Positions 35,217-45,580 of a stretch of DNA of 64,000 bases are shown here, one piece after another. The number at the start of each line of letters is the position of its first letter. The stretch's first letter is position 1. The notes under the pieces are model-generated. The model ran no database searches. It was not told where the DNA came from and saw only the letters and a list, made by a program, of their open reading frames with translations. This DNA comes from Metabacillus sediminilitoris (GTDB taxonomy: Bacteria; Bacillota; Bacilli; Bacillales; Bacillaceae): the NCBI RefSeq assembly GCF_009720625.1, contig NZ_CP046266.1:1187501-1251500 (forward strand), written 5' to 3'. The position numbers were made by a program, and so were the translations under genes.

Positions 35217-35439
35217 GAGGTATCGGTACTCTTTTCGCTTTTATCGATGTATCAATTGGCTAAACTCAGCCAGATTTGGAAAGGAAATTTAAAGTACTGT
35301 TTGTTCCGCTGCTGCCAATATTAGCGAACCTATTTTGTGGCTATTTAGTTCTTCAATTGCCCGCAAGTACTTAGAATAGCTTTATAACATGGTTAATCAT
35401 CGGGCTAGTTATTTATTTCACTTACAAAATAAAAAATGT

Positions 35440-35488
35440 TGTTAACGCTTACAAAAAGATTGACATTCCTATTTCCAACAATTATTCT
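35440..35488 (+). promoter_or_regulatory. cre site and promoter of the glycine operon
   Basis: TGTTAACGCTTACA (35440-35453) fits the cre consensus TGWNANCGNTNWCA at every position. TTGACA (35460-35465) and TATTCT (35483-35488) are 17 bases apart; an alternative -10, TATAAT, lies at 35492-35497. CcpA bound just upstream of the -35 box could repress or activate. The overlap suggests carbon control of glycine catabolism. Confidence 0.7.
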
Positions 35489-35510
35489 AAATATAATGAA
35501 AATTCAATAT

Positions 35511-35748
35511 GAGCGGATGACGGTTGTGGGAGAGAGCAAGAAACAAGCCACCGAAGGAGCAAGTTCCAAAAAGACCCTTGGAACAAATCTCTCAGGTAGA
35601 TGGAACCACAACGGGACGCACCTCTGGAGAGCGCGTATATAGAGTACGCCACCAAAGGGGAAGACTCTATGAATAATGGAGTTAAACTCTCAGGTAAAAG
35701 GACAGAGAAGGGTAGAGAACGCTATGCTACCCTTTTCTGTCCTTTTTT
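35511..35748 (+). promoter_or_regulatory. Tandem glycine riboswitch with terminator (2)
   Basis: Aptamer 1 (35511-35602) has GGTTGTGGGAGAGAG, CACCGAAGGAGCAAG and CTCTCAGGTAGA. Aptamer 2 (35603-35705) has CCTCTGGAGAG, CGCCACCAAAGGGG and CTCTCAGGTAAAAGGACAG. The terminator AGGACAGAGAAGGGTAG/CTACCCTTTTCTGTCCT with TTTTTT (35699-35748) competes with the second aptamer. It sits 165 bases before glyA and should turn the whole catabolic operon on when glycine is abundant. Confidence 0.95.
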
Positions 35749-35913
35749 GCGTGCAAAAAAGGGAGTAGAGCGTCTTGTCTCGCTGCAGTTTTCTTGGAAA
35801 AGAAGATTTGTAGCGAGAAAGAGATTTTAGTGTTTTCAGCTATTCTAAAATTTTCAAAACATTGTTTGATACAGCCGAAGGAAGTCTGGACAAAATTTCA
35901 AGGAGGAGTAGAA

Positions 35914-37164
35914 ATGAGTTTACAAAAAAATGATCCAATAATTTTTGAAGCCATCGAGAAGGAGAAGCATCGCCAACATCAAACACTGGAGTTGATTGCA
36001 TCAGAAAACTTTGTAAGCCAGGACGTATTAGAAGCGATGGGAACCGTGATGACTAATAAATATGCAGAAGGTTATCCAGGAAAGCGTTACTATGGCGGTT
36101 GCGAATTTGTCGATGTGGCAGAACAAACAGCTATAGAGCGCCTCACCAAGCTGTTTGGTGCGAAATATGCCAATGTTCAACCTCACTCAGGTGCACAAGC
36201 AAATCTCGCTGTTTTTTACGCGCTGCTTCAACCAGGTGATAAAGTGATGGGAATGAACCTTTCTCATGGTGGCCACTTAACTCATGGAAGCCCTGTCAGC
36301 ATTTCAGGAAAATGGTTTGAGATTGTGTCTTATGGAGTGAGAGAAGATACTCACTTGATTGACTATGATGAGCTGGAAGCAATCGCGAAGAAAGAAAAAC
36401 CAAAATTGATTATTGCAGGGGCAAGTGCCTATCCAAGAACGATAGATTTTGCACGCTTTAAGGAAATTGCAGATCAAGTTGGAGCCAAATTCATGGTAGA
36501 CATGGCTCACATTGCAGGACTTGTTGCAGCCGGTCTCCATCCATCACCAATCCCATATGCAGATGTGGTGACAAGCACTACTCATAAAACATTGAGAGGA
36601 CCGCGCGGTGGTATCGTTTTAACAAATGATGAAAGAATGATAAAAGCCATTAATAAAGCTGTATTCCCGGGAATTCAAGGCGGGCCTCTTATGCACATTA
36701 TTGCGGCGAAGGCAGTTGCCTTCCAAGAAGCACTACAGCCAGGTTTCAAGGTCTATGCCAAACAAATTATCGAAAATGCAGGCATACTTGGTGAAGAATT
36801 AAAGAAAAACGGCGCAACCCTGGTATCTGGCGGCACAGACAACCATATTGTACTGCTAGATGTTCGCTCATGGGACTTAACAGGAAAAGAAGCAGAGAAG
36901 CTGCTTGAAGAAGCCGGTATTACCGTCAACAAAAATACAATTCCATATGATCCTCAAAGTCCGTTTGTTACAAGTGGAATCCGCATGGGAACAGCGGCGT
37001 TAACAACACGTGGAATGAAAAAAGAAGAAATGGTGCAGATCGCGAAAGTCATCGCAGCTGTTTTAAAGAGCAAAGGGGAGACATACGTTCTTGAACAAGC
37101 AAAAGAAACAACAAAAGAGATTTGTGAAATGTATCCATTATTTCAACAACCAATCACCGTGTAA
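35914..37164 (+). CDS. glyA: Serine hydroxymethyltransferase
   Basis: A 416-residue PLP enzyme interconverting serine plus THF with glycine plus methylene-THF. The start [17 protein letters not shown] follows AAGGAGGAG; the frame is open further upstream, but without a site. Lys225 in [14 protein letters not shown] binds [29 protein letters not shown] and HSGAQAN are family hallmarks. As first gene behind a glycine riboswitch it most likely runs toward serine, condensing glycine with the methylene-THF made by the Gcv complex. Bacilli normally carry a housekeeping glyA elsewhere, so this may be a dedicated second copy. Confidence 0.93.
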   Translation: MSLQKNDPIIFEAIEKEKHRQHQTLELIASENFVSQDVLEAMGTVMTNKYAEGYPGKRYYGGCEFVDVAEQTAIERLTKLFGAKYANVQPHSGAQANLAVFYALLQPGDKVMGMNLSHGGHLTHGSPVSISGKWFEIVSYGVREDTHLIDYDELEAIAKKEKPKLIIAGASAYPRTIDFARFKEIADQVGAKFMVDMAHIAGLVAAGLHPSPIPYADVVTSTTHKTLRGPRGGIVLTNDERMIKAINKAVFPGIQGGPLMHIIAAKAVAFQEALQPGFKVYAKQIIENAGILGEELKKNGATLVSGGTDNHIVLLDVRSWDLTGKEAEKLLEEAGITVNKNTIPYDPQSPFVTSGIRMGTAALTTRGMKKEEMVQIAKVIAAVLKSKGETYVLEQAKETTKEICEMYPLFQQPITV

Positions 37165-37176
37165 GAAAGGAGTATC

Positions 37177-37659
37177 ATGATGGAATTTCAAAGTTGTTTT
37201 GACATTATCGGTCCTATCATGGTAGGACCATCCAGTTCTCATACAGCTGGTGTTGTTTCGATTGGGAAGTTCATTCATGAATTGGTAGGCGGATGTCCAG
37301 AAGAAGCAACGATTATTTTCTACGATTCTTTTACCGAAACACATCAAGGTCATGGAACAGATAAAGCCCTTCTTGGCGGATTGCTTGGAATGGAAACAGA
37401 TGATGCACGGATTAAACATTCGATCGAGCTGACCTCACAATATGGACTATTCTATGAATTTCAACTTGAAGACAGTTGTCCGTACTTTGAACATCCGAAT
37501 ACAACGGTTGTTACGGCAAAACGCGGGGAATGTGTAGTAAAAGTAGGTGGTGCATCACTTGGCGGTGGCTTATCTAAAATCTTTATGATTGACGAAGAGA
37601 TGGTAGATATTCGCTTAAGCGCTGGTGATAACTTTGCAGTCCTTGCTAGTCAGTATTAA
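37177..37659 (+). CDS. sdaAB: L-serine dehydratase beta subunit lacking the ACT domain
   Basis: A 160-residue beta subunit of the iron-sulfur L-serine dehydratase (serine to pyruvate and ammonia). The start FDIIGPIMVGPSSSHTAGVV and the later HGHGTDKALLGGLLG carry the conserved catalytic Ser/His region. Bacillus SdaAB is about 220 residues because a regulatory ACT domain follows. Here the protein stops at LSAGDNFAVLASQY, and the next gene begins 29 bases later, so the ACT domain is absent rather than frameshifted. Loss of this domain could change serine feedback. It starts 12 bases after glyA behind AAGG. Confidence 0.9.
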   Translation: MMEFQSCFDIIGPIMVGPSSSHTAGVVSIGKFIHELVGGCPEEATIIFYDSFTETHQGHGTDKALLGGLLGMETDDARIKHSIELTSQYGLFYEFQLEDSCPYFEHPNTTVVTAKRGECVVKVGGASLGGGLSKIFMIDEEMVDIRLSAGDNFAVLASQY

Positions 37660-37688
37660 CCAAGAGGAAAGGTACTGGTGGAGACAAT

Positions 37689-38573
37689 ATGGTGGAAATT
37701 CAGTCTATGAAAGAACTGATCGAAGCTTGTGAAAGAGAACAAAAAACAATTGGTGAAATCATGCTGATGATGGAAATAGAAAAATCGCGAAAAGATAAAG
37801 AAACGATCATTAGTATGATGGCAGAACGACTAATCAAAATGAAGGAGGCAGTTGAAGGCGGTACAAAAGATGCCTCAGCTGCTCCAAGTGGCATTTCCGG
37901 CGGTGATGCCGTTAAAATGAGCGATTATGTAAATCAAGGTAGAGCCCTATCAGGAAACTATATAAGCGATGCGATGACTTTTTCACTGGCCACCTCTGAA
38001 AGCAATGCGCGAATGGGGGTCATTGTGGCTACTCCAACAGCTGGAGCAGCCGGCATTTTACCCGGAGTATTGTTCTCTCTACACAAAAATGATGGCACTT
38101 CCTATAAAGATTTAGTCATGGGATTGTTCACAGCAAGTGCACTTGGTTATGTCATTGCGAACCGTTCCTTTATTTCAGGAGCCGCAGGAGGATGCCAGGC
38201 GGAGGTCGGTTCGGCAACAGCCATGGCAGCAGGAACGATTGTTGAATTAAAAGGCGGAACCCCAAAACAAGCGGTGAATGCAACAGCACTTGCTTTGAAA
38301 TCACTTTTAGGTTTAGTTTGTGATCCTGTTGCAGGACTAGTTGAAGTACCTTGTATTAAGCGCAATGTCATTGGTACTTCCATTGCTTTTTCATCTGCTG
38401 ATTTATCTCTAGCTGGCGTGGAAAGCCGCATTCCATGTGATGAAGTGATTGAGGCCATGTACAAAATCGGAAAAGAAATGCCTAGAACACTTAGAGAAAC
38501 AGCGCTTGGCGGTCTGGCGATGACTGAAACAGGTAAAAAGGTAAAAGAACAGTTATTTTGTAAGAGATCTTAA
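37689..38573 (+). CDS. sdaAA: L-serine dehydratase alpha subunit
   Basis: A 294-residue catalytic subunit that, with SdaAB, deaminates L-serine to pyruvate using a [4Fe-4S] cluster. Cysteines expected as cluster ligands lie in [26 protein letters not shown] and [15 protein letters not shown]-like [17 protein letters not shown] near residue 60 matches the substrate region. It is separated from sdaAB by 29 bases and from gcvT by 14, within one operon. Together with GlyA it turns the serine formed from two glycines into pyruvate, which gives the operon its catabolic direction. Confidence 0.93.
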   Translation: MVEIQSMKELIEACEREQKTIGEIMLMMEIEKSRKDKETIISMMAERLIKMKEAVEGGTKDASAAPSGISGGDAVKMSDYVNQGRALSGNYISDAMTFSLATSESNARMGVIVATPTAGAAGILPGVLFSLHKNDGTSYKDLVMGLFTASALGYVIANRSFISGAAGGCQAEVGSATAMAAGTIVELKGGTPKQAVNATALALKSLLGLVCDPVAGLVEVPCIKRNVIGTSIAFSSADLSLAGVESRIPCDEVIEAMYKIGKEMPRTLRETALGGLAMTETGKKVKEQLFCKRS

Positions 38574-38587
38574 TCGGAGGTGTATCA

Positions 38588-39703
38588 ATGAGTACAAGAA
38601 CAGTTTTAAAGCGAACACCGCTTTTTGAAGTATATAAAAAATATGGAGCAAAAGTCATTGATTTTGGAGGTTGGGAACTTCCGGTACAGTTTTCCAGCAT
38701 TTTAGAAGAGCATGATGCTGTCCGAAAGGAAGCAGGACTCTTTGATGTCTCTCATATGGGCGAAGTGCTCGTTGAAGGGAAAGATGCAGAAAGCTATATT
38801 AACTACCTTGTAACAAACGATGTAGCAAAGATTAGCATTAATCAAGCACAATATACAGCGATGTGTTATCCGGACGGAGGTACAGTAGATGATTTATTAG
38901 TATATAAATTGGAAAACGAAAAATATTTACTCGTTATTAATGCTTCAAACATTGAGAAAGATTTCGAGTGGATGAAGCAGAATTTAAAAGGAGAAGTGAC
39001 ACTTAAAAATATTTCAAGTGACACTGCACAACTTGCTATCCAAGGACCAAAGGCAGAAAGTATTTTGCAAAATTTAACAGATGTTAATTTATCAGAAATA
39101 GGCTTTTTCACCTTTGCTCAAAATGTAAATATTGGTGGAATCGATGGCGTTCTCGTATCTCGTACAGGCTACACAGCAGAAGACGGTTTTGAGCTTTATT
39201 TAGCTAATGAAAAAGTGGAAGCACTTTGGAATAAGCTTCTAGAAGTAGGTACCGAAGATGGCTTAAAGCCATGTGGACTTGGTGCACGTGACACTCTTCG
39301 TCTTGAAGGACGTCTTGCGCTGTATGGTCAAGAGCTCTCAAGTGAAATCAGCCCACTTGAAGCAGGAATTGGTTTTGCTGTAAAAACGAACAAAGAAAGT
39401 GATTTTATCGCTAAAGCAGCACTTACAGAACAAAAAGAAAAAGGACTAAAACGAAAAATAGTTGGTATTGAAGTAACAGGAAGAGGAATCGCTCGTCACG
39501 GTTACAAAGTATTTTCTGAAGATGGAAAAGAAATTGGTGTCGTAACATCAGGAACACAATCACCATCTTTAAAGAAAAGCATCGGTCTAGCATTAATTTC
39601 AGCAGAACACGCTAAAGTAGATATGCAATTAAAAGTGGAAATCCGTAATAAGCAAATTGACGCAGTTGTTGTCAAAACACCATTCTATAAAAAAGGTAAA
39701 TAA
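38588..39703 (+). CDS. gcvT: Glycine cleavage T protein (aminomethyltransferase)
   Basis: A 371-residue T protein, which moves the aminomethyl group from lipoylated GcvH to THF, giving methylene-THF and ammonia. [20 protein letters not shown] and [19 protein letters not shown] at the N-terminus, [14 protein letters not shown] in the middle and [20 protein letters not shown] are typical. The ATG follows CGGAGG. It heads the Gcv block. A 147-base gap separates it from gcvH without a clear terminator, so read-through is likely. Confidence 0.95.
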   Translation: MSTRTVLKRTPLFEVYKKYGAKVIDFGGWELPVQFSSILEEHDAVRKEAGLFDVSHMGEVLVEGKDAESYINYLVTNDVAKISINQAQYTAMCYPDGGTVDDLLVYKLENEKYLLVINASNIEKDFEWMKQNLKGEVTLKNISSDTAQLAIQGPKAESILQNLTDVNLSEIGFFTFAQNVNIGGIDGVLVSRTGYTAEDGFELYLANEKVEALWNKLLEVGTEDGLKPCGLGARDTLRLEGRLALYGQELSSEISPLEAGIGFAVKTNKESDFIAKAALTEQKEKGLKRKIVGIEVTGRGIARHGYKVFSEDGKEIGVVTSGTQSPSLKKSIGLALISAEHAKVDMQLKVEIRNKQIDAVVVKTPFYKKGK

Positions 39704-39850
39704 AATGAAAAGAGACATAATGTAATTTTTTCAGAAATTAGTAATTCCTAGTCATCGTGCATTCTATATGCATATTTCAGGTGAAATTCATTTTATTAAA
39801 ATTCGAATAAATCATAGTAAAAACTATTTATGTGAAGGGATGAAAAATCA

Positions 39851-40246
39851 ATGACAAATGCGACAGCAAACTTACTATATAGCAAGGAACATGAGTGGGT
39901 ATTAAAATTAGATGGAAATCGTGTGCGAATTGGAATCACTGATTATGCACAAAAGGCGTTAGGAGATATCGTTTTTGTTGAAAACCCATCTGTTGATGAT
40001 GATGTAACAGCTAATGAATCAATGGGAACAATCGAGTCAGTTAAAGCAGTTTCTGAATTGTTCTCACCTGTATCAGGTACGGTTGTTACTGTCAATGAGA
40101 ATTTAGAGGATGCTCCTGAGACAATTAACGAACATCCATATGATGCAGGTTGGTTAGTTGAAGTAGAAGTTTCCAATCTAGAAGATTTAGAATCTCTTTT
40201 AAAAGAAGAAGAGTACGAGGCATTCATTAATGAGGGAGAGGAATAA
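39851..40246 (+). CDS. gcvH: Glycine cleavage H protein
   Basis: A 131-residue lipoyl carrier shuttling intermediates between the P, T and L proteins. The lipoylated residue is Lys65 in [10 protein letters not shown], within the barwin-like fold that starts [28 protein letters not shown] and the C-terminal [14 protein letters not shown] are conserved. The ATG follows GAAGGG at a longish spacing. The stop overlaps the ribosome site of gcvPA. Lipoate is presumably attached through the LipA encoded downstream together with transferases elsewhere. Confidence 0.95.
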   Translation: MTNATANLLYSKEHEWVLKLDGNRVRIGITDYAQKALGDIVFVENPSVDDDVTANESMGTIESVKAVSELFSPVSGTVVTVNENLEDAPETINEHPYDAGWLVEVEVSNLEDLESLLKEEEYEAFINEGEE

Positions 40247-40247
40247 T

Positions 40248-41600
40248 ATGACAGCAACATATAGATACCTTCCAGACACGGAACAAGATCAAAAGGAAAT
40301 GCTTGACCTTTTAAATGTCTCCTCAATAGATGAGTTGTTTGAAGACATTCCAGCTGAAATTCGACTAGAAGGCGAATTAAACATTCCAGCAGCGGTTCCT
40401 GAGCCGTTACTAATGAAAAAAATGCAGCAGCTTTCTTCACAAAATAAAAATGCAAATAATTACCCAATGTTTCTAGGTGCAGGCACATATGATCACTACA
40501 TTCCAAGTGTAGTAGATCATATGATTTCAAGATCTGAATTTTACACAGCTTATACACCGTATCAACCAGAAATTAGCCAAGGTGAGTTACAAGCTATTTT
40601 TGAATTTCAAACAATGGTAAGTGAATTGACAGGAATGGATGTTGCCAATTCTTCCATGTACGATGGCTTTACTTCACTTGCTGAAGCTGCGTCACTTGCA
40701 GTTGCGTCAACAAAACGATCAAAAGTGCTTATATCAAAGGCAGTTCATCCTGAATCCCGTGCGATAATAAATCCGGTTTCATTAGGTCAAGGATACACTG
40801 TTGAAGAAGTAGATCTTGCTACTGATGTTACAGATTTAGTGAAGTTACAGGAACAAATTGGCAAGGATACTTCAGCAGTAATTGTTCAATACCCGAATTT
40901 CTTCGGTTCTATTGAAGATCTAGCAGAAATTAAAAAGATTGCAGATGCACACGGAGCACTGTTGATTGTAAGTGCAAATCCACTTGCACTTGCACTGTTA
41001 CAAGCACCAGGTAAACTTGGAGCAGATATTGTGATAGGTGATATGCAACCACTTGGAATACCGATGTCCTTTGGTGGACCACACTGTGGATATTTCGCAG
41101 TGAGTAAAAAATTCATGCGTAAAATACCAGGACGAATTGTAGGACAAACAACAGATGAACAAGGAAAACGTGGATTTGTGTTAACATTGCAAGCACGTGA
41201 ACAACATATTCGCCGTGATAAAGCGACATCCAATATTTGTTCCAATCAGGCATTAAATGCTCTTGCTTCTTCTATTTGTATGACGGCACTTGGAAAGCAA
41301 GGAGTTCGTCATATGGCGCAGCTGAACTTTGAGAAGGCTGATTACATGGCAAAGCGTCTACAAGAAAAAGGATTTACTATTAAGAATCAATCTCCATTCT
41401 TTAATGAATTTGTTGTGGAGCTTCCTCGTCCAGTTAAAGAAGTTAATGAAAAAGCTCTTGAAGCTGGAATAATTGGTGGGTATGACTTAGGAATTGATTA
41501 TGGCTTTGACAACCAAATGCTTATTGCCGTAACAGAACAACGAACAAAAGAAGAGATTGACCAATTTGTAAAAGTATTGGAGGACGTTGTAAATGGTTGA
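40248..41600 (+). CDS. gcvPA: Glycine dehydrogenase (decarboxylating) subunit 1
   Basis: A 450-residue first half of the split P protein typical of Bacillus. The start [20 protein letters not shown] is selected because GGGAGAGGA precedes it; a six-codon longer frame overlaps gcv[41 protein letters not shown] and [10 protein letters not shown] are family motifs. This subunit contributes structure and part of the active site, while the PLP lysine is in the partner. It overlaps gcvPB by eight bases, indicating coupled translation and equal amounts of the two subunits. Confidence 0.95.
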   Translation: MTATYRYLPDTEQDQKEMLDLLNVSSIDELFEDIPAEIRLEGELNIPAAVPEPLLMKKMQQLSSQNKNANNYPMFLGAGTYDHYIPSVVDHMISRSEFYTAYTPYQPEISQGELQAIFEFQTMVSELTGMDVANSSMYDGFTSLAEAASLAVASTKRSKVLISKAVHPESRAIINPVSLGQGYTVEEVDLATDVTDLVKLQEQIGKDTSAVIVQYPNFFGSIEDLAEIKKIADAHGALLIVSANPLALALLQAPGKLGADIVIGDMQPLGIPMSFGGPHCGYFAVSKKFMRKIPGRIVGQTTDEQGKRGFVLTLQAREQHIRRDKATSNICSNQALNALASSICMTALGKQGVRHMAQLNFEKADYMAKRLQEKGFTIKNQSPFFNEFVVELPRPVKEVNEKALEAGIIGGYDLGIDYGFDNQMLIAVTEQRTKEEIDQFVKVLEDVVNG

Positions 41601-43083
41601 ATATAATGATGTAATTTTTGAAATCAGCCGTCCAGGCCGTGTTGGTTCAAGCCTACCGGAAAGTGATGTTGACACAGTCAATTTAGAAGATAAACTTCCA
41701 AAGCACTTGATCCGTGATGAAGCAGCAGAGCTTCCGGAAGTATCAGAGCTTCAGCTTGTACGCCATTATACAGCGCTTTCTAATAAAAACCATGGTATTG
41801 ATAATGGATTTTATCCACTTGGCTCTTGTACGATGAAATATAATCCGAAAATTAACGAAAATGTAGCTCGTTTAGAGGGCTTTAGTCGTATTCATCCCTA
41901 TCAGTCGGAAGAAACGGTTCAAGGAGCATTAGAGCTTTTATATCATTTACAAGAAGAGTTAGCGGTAATCACAGGTATGGATGCAGTAACTTTACAGCCA
42001 TCTGCAGGGGCTCAAGGAGAATGGACCGGATTAATGATGGTTAAAGCCTACCTTGAGCAAAAAGGAGAAAAAAGAACAAAGGTACTTGTTCCGGACTCAG
42101 CCCACGGTACAAACCCTGCCAGTGCCACCGTTGCCGGGTTTAAAACGGTCACAATTCCATCTAATGAGAAGGGTCTAGTCGACTTAGAAGAATTAAAGAA
42201 GCATGTTGACCAGGATACTGCCGCATTGATGCTAACAAATCCTAATACACTAGGATTATTTGAAAAAGAAATTGTGGAAATTGCAAATGTTATCCATGAA
42301 GCAGGCGGATTACTTTACTATGATGGTGCAAATTCAAATGCGATTTTAGGGAAAACAACACCGGGAAAAATGGGTTTTGACATCGTGCATTTAAATCTTC
42401 ATAAGACTTTTACTGGGCCTCATGGAGGCGGTGGCCCTGGAGCTGGTCCAGTAGGTGTAAATGAAAAACTTATTCCATATCTACCAATACCTCGCGTTGA
42501 AAAAGACGGTGACAAATATGTATTAAACTCTAATCACCCACTTTCAATGGGTCGTGTAAAAGGATATTATGGAAACTTCGGTATTTTGGTTCGTGCGTAC
42601 ACTTATATTCGTACGATGGGACCAGAAGGACTACGTCAAGTGTCAGAAAGTGCAGTGCTTCATGCGAATTACCTTCGTAAAAAGCTTGAGCCGTATTTTG
42701 ATGCACCGTATTCACAAGTTTGTAAGCATGAATTTGTTTTATCTGGGTCCAGACAGAAAAAACTTGGCGTTAGAACACTCGATATGGCAAAACGTCTGCT
42801 TGATTTCGGCTACCATCCACCGACAATCTACTTCCCGTTAAATGTAGAGGAGTGTTTGATGATTGAGCCGACCGAAACAGAGTCAAAAGAAACCATGGAT
42901 GCCTTTGCAGAAGTGATGATTCAAATCGCTAAAGAAGTGGAAGAAAATCCAGATATCGTATTAGAGGCACCGCATACTACGATCATTGGCCGATTAGATG
43001 AAGTTCAAGCAGCAAGACAACCTATCTTGCGTTATATAAAAGAGGAAGCGGTAGAGCAAGAAAAAGAAACCGTAAAAGCATAA
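41593..43083 (+). CDS. gcvPB: Glycine dehydrogenase (decarboxylating) subunit 2
   Basis: A 496-residue second half of the split P protein. Lys271 in [17 protein letters not shown] forms the PLP Schiff base, and the glycine-rich loop after it is diagnostic. [22 protein letters not shown] sequence ([15 protein letters not shown]) and [12 protein letters not shown] are also conserved. With GcvPA it decarboxylates glycine and loads the aminomethyl group onto GcvH. It is the last gene of the tight gcv block. 340 bases separate it from lipA. Confidence 0.95.
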   Translation: MVEYNDVIFEISRPGRVGSSLPESDVDTVNLEDKLPKHLIRDEAAELPEVSELQLVRHYTALSNKNHGIDNGFYPLGSCTMKYNPKINENVARLEGFSRIHPYQSEETVQGALELLYHLQEELAVITGMDAVTLQPSAGAQGEWTGLMMVKAYLEQKGEKRTKVLVPDSAHGTNPASATVAGFKTVTIPSNEKGLVDLEELKKHVDQDTAALMLTNPNTLGLFEKEIVEIANVIHEAGGLLYYDGANSNAILGKTTPGKMGFDIVHLNLHKTFTGPHGGGGPGAGPVGVNEKLIPYLPIPRVEKDGDKYVLNSNHPLSMGRVKGYYGNFGILVRAYTYIRTMGPEGLRQVSESAVLHANYLRKKLEPYFDAPYSQVCKHEFVLSGSRQKKLGVRTLDMAKRLLDFGYHPPTIYFPLNVEECLMIEPTETESKETMDAFAEVMIQIAKEVEENPDIVLEAPHTTIIGRLDEVQAARQPILRYIKEEAVEQEKETVKA

Positions 43084-43424
43084 AATCATCGTTGTGGGGG
43101 AGCATCCCCCTACTAATGATTAGTTGTGGAGCTCACGTTATCCAGAGTGAAAATGAGTGATCTCGAGAGCTTAGTAGATTTAGTTAGATTGAGCCAGGTT
43201 ATTCCACCTGTTAATCTTCTCGCCTTCTTAAGCCTTGAGCAGGGAGAAACTAATTGTAAAGTTGAAAATACACTACCAGGAATAAAGGAAAAGAGTAAAG
43301 AATTTTCTCACTCGTTCATTCTTGGTAGTTTCAAATAAAAACTAAATAAATACTGAAGAATATAAGTATCGTAAATATGGCTTATTTAAGTCTATGTTAT
43401 GTTCCCGTTATAGGAGTGAATGAT
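43084..43424. other. Intergenic region between gcvPB and lipA
   Basis: A GTGGGGGA/TCCCCCTAC hairpin (43093-43113) without T tail lies just after gcvPB and may be a processing or pausing site. A 70-codon open frame here has no ribosome site and no family resemblance and is not called. Confidence 0.4.
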
Positions 43425-44303
43425 ATGACCATTGATTATGTTCGTAAACCAGAGTGGCTCAAAATTAAATTAAATACCAATGAAGAGTATACAGGCCTAA
43501 AAAAAATGATGCGGGAAAAAAAGCTTCATACGGTCTGTGAAGAAGCAAAATGCCCTAATATTCATGAATGCTGGGCTGTACGCAAAACAGCAACCTTTAT
43601 GATTTTAGGAAGTGTATGCACACGTGCCTGCCGATTCTGTGCGGTTCAAACAGGGCTTCCTACTGAACTTGATTGGGAAGAGCCAGAACGTGTGGCAGAA
43701 TCAGTGGAGCAGATGGGCTTAAAGCATGTCGTGATTACGGCTGTTGCCCGTGATGATCTAAAAGACGGCGGAGCTCGAGTTTTTGCTGAGACGGTACGGG
43801 CAGTGAGGCGCCGCAATCCGTTTTGCAGCATTGAAGTTCTTCCATCCGATATGAATGGAGAATATGACAACTTAAAAACATTAATGGATGCAAAGCCAGA
43901 TATTTTAAATCACAACATTGAAACCGTAAAACGGTTATCCCCGAGAGTTCGTGCACGTGCAACATATGAACGTTCTCTTGAGTTTTTAAAACGAGCAAAA
44001 CAAATGAATGCCAATATTCCAACGAAATCAAGCATTATGATTGGTCTAGGAGAAACAAAAGAAGAAATCATGGAAACGATGGATGATCTTCGGGCTAACG
44101 AAGTTGACATTATGACAATTGGTCAATATTTGCAGCCAACCAAACGTCATTTGAGAGTCAAAAAATATTGGAGCCCACAGGAATTCAATGAATTGAAGGA
44201 AATTGCCATGTCAAAAGGGTTTAGTCATTGTGAAGCAGGTCCACTCGTTCGTTCTTCCTATCATGCGGATGAACAGGTCCTGGCAGCAAAAGTGAATGTG
44301 TAA
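43425..44303 (+). CDS. lipA: Lipoyl synthase
   Basis: A 292-residue radical-SAM enzyme that inserts two sulfurs into octanoyl-protein to make lipoyl groups. The auxiliary cluster ligands are Cys38, Cys43 and Cys49 ([12 protein letters not shown]), and the radical-SAM cluster ligands Cys65, Cys69 and Cys72 (CTRACRFC). The terminal RSSYHAD motif is present. The start [11 protein letters not shown] follows TAGGAGTG; a longer frame upstream begins with a hydrophobic stretch unlike LipA. Its place after gcvPB fits the need to lipoylate GcvH during glycine catabolism. Confidence 0.95.
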   Translation: MTIDYVRKPEWLKIKLNTNEEYTGLKKMMREKKLHTVCEEAKCPNIHECWAVRKTATFMILGSVCTRACRFCAVQTGLPTELDWEEPERVAESVEQMGLKHVVITAVARDDLKDGGARVFAETVRAVRRRNPFCSIEVLPSDMNGEYDNLKTLMDAKPDILNHNIETVKRLSPRVRARATYERSLEFLKRAKQMNANIPTKSSIMIGLGETKEEIMETMDDLRANEVDIMTIGQYLQPTKRHLRVKKYWSPQEFNELKEIAMSKGFSHCEAGPLVRSSYHADEQVLAAKVNV

Positions 44304-44342
44304 TCATGATATATAAGACATTGGCGAGAAGGAGAGGATTTG

Positions 44343-44642
44343 ATGGTTATCTCATTAACAGAGGCGGCATTGAACAAGATGAAAGCAATGGGGTTGAAGG
44401 AAGAACAATCTCCTCGAATCGATGCCGATGTAGCTGGCGGATGCGGACTGTCTGTCAAATTTATTCTTGTTTTTGATGAGCAGCGACGAAATGACACAGT
44501 TATTGAATATGGAGGTATTCAATTTCGTATCGACCGTTTTACAAAGCGCTATTTAAATGAAGAAACGCAAATTGATTATACTGATGAACACGGCTTTCTA
44601 GTTGGAGAGAGCTTTATCTCAAGTGCATGCGCAATTGACTAA
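44343..44642 (+). CDS. HesB/IscA-like iron-sulfur scaffold protein
   Basis: A 99-residue protein with the HesB/IscA fold: MVISLTEAALNKMKAMGL, then DVAGGCGLSVKFILVF, then a C-terminal FLVGESFISSACAID. Classical A-type carriers have three cysteines, the last two as C-x-C. Here only one C-terminal cysteine remains, a variant seen in the YneR/HesB-like group, so cluster binding is uncertain. It starts 40 bases after lipA behind AAGGAGAGG, overlapping no other gene. LipA sacrifices its auxiliary cluster each turnover, so a nearby cluster-repair protein would make sense, but this is inference. Confidence 0.75.
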   Translation: MVISLTEAALNKMKAMGLKEEQSPRIDADVAGGCGLSVKFILVFDEQRRNDTVIEYGGIQFRIDRFTKRYLNEETQIDYTDEHGFLVGESFISSACAID

Positions 44643-44657
44643 CAGGAGGAAGTTTAT

Positions 44658-45010
44658 TTGCAACAATTAGGTACAGAACGAGTAAAAAGAGGTATAGCAT
44701 AAATGCAAAAAGGCGGCTTCATTATGAATGTCGTGAGCGTTGAGCAGGCAAAAATGGCTAAGAAGCAGTAGCAGTAGCTGTAGTGACTCTTGAGCATGTA
44801 CCGGCAGACATCCGTGCAGCAGGCGGAGTAGGGTAATTGCGAATTTTTCAACAGGACTTTGTACTGCAATGATAGGTATTGAAATTTTAACATTGAGCCA
44901 CTCATAACGAATGCAGGAACGTGGTTGGTAGGGTACAAATAGACTGGGAGAGTTCAAGGGAATTTGAGATACTCAATTTACTTATCCTAGTTTTACTATC
45001 GGTATTAATG
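44658..45010 (+). pseudogene. Fused remnant of pdxS and pdxT (PLP synthase)
   Basis: Behind an intact AGGAGGAAG ribosome site, LQQLGTERVKRGIA is followed by a stop, then MQKGGFIMNVVSVEQAKMAK and, after a one-base shift, AVAVAVVTLEHVPADIRAAG. This is the N-terminus of PdxS (GTERVKRGMAEMQKGG, VPADIRAAGG). After a large deletion, GLCTAMIGIEIL and NECRNVVGRVQIDWES recall the GTCAG and VERNSFGRQVDSFE segments of PdxT. The PdxS part is certain, the PdxT part probable. The pair is dead, so PLP must come from a functional copy elsewhere. Confidence 0.78.
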
Positions 45011-45176
45011 GAAATGGGAACCTTCTTTTCTAAAAGTTGTCATCAAAGAATAGTGTTGATTTCTGGTTGTCAGAGTAGCAGAAAAATGGATATAAAAACT
45101 TGTATTCATTTTATGGAGGATACTTAGGATTTCTAGATGAACAAAATTTGATAAATGGTAGAAAGGAAGAAGGTTT

Positions 45177-45392
45177 ATGATTTTGAAAAAGGCACTAGAT
45201 TTAAGTAAGAATATAGATGACTATAGACAGAATATGTACGAATTGAAAAGGAATAAAGGCATATTTGATTCAGATGTTATAAAAATCAATCATTAATTAA
45301 ATGGAGAAATTATCATGTTGCAAAAAATGATAGATATCATTCGATCTTCACCAACAGGAACCTTTCGTTATCAGGATTTACTAATATATTGA
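45177..45392 (+). pseudogene. Spo0E-like fragment and following remnant
   Basis: After GAAAGGAAGAAGG an ATG opens a 39-codon frame (DLSKNIDDYRQNMYELKRNK then GIFDSDVIKINH) that ends in TAA. The same frame continues LNGEIIML. The pattern I-x(3)-R-x(2)-M-x(2)-L and DSDVIKI-x(3)-LN resembles Spo0E-like aspartyl-phosphate phosphatases, where the stop would sit in the middle of the helix. The continuation MIDIIRSSPTGTFRYQDLL is not recognised. It is probably a dead or truncated gene. Confidence 0.4.
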
Positions 45393-45580
45393 GCCTGTGA
45401 GCACCACTTAAAATATATCAACATTCAACTTTAACAAAGCCTTTCCAAAAGAAAGATACCCAACTAATAGTTATCTTTCAAACAAAAGGACGGAGGAGTC
45501 CATCACAAGTTTTGTATATCTTTTTCTGTACTTTTTGTATTTTAAGCATTTCAAATTAAACACAAAAGGAGAGGTATAAG
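45393..45580. other. Leader region of lpdA
   Basis: GAAAGATA/TATCTTTC (45451-45479) forms a hairpin before lpdA. AAGGAGAGG lies just before the lpdA ATG. No gene is seen. The lack of a clear riboswitch suggests that lpdA has its own promoter here or is read through. Confidence 0.4.

Noticed and set aside
43126..43338. A 70-codon open frame between gcvPB and lipA
   Set aside because: GTG start with no ribosome site, no family pattern, and a composition like random intergenic DNA.
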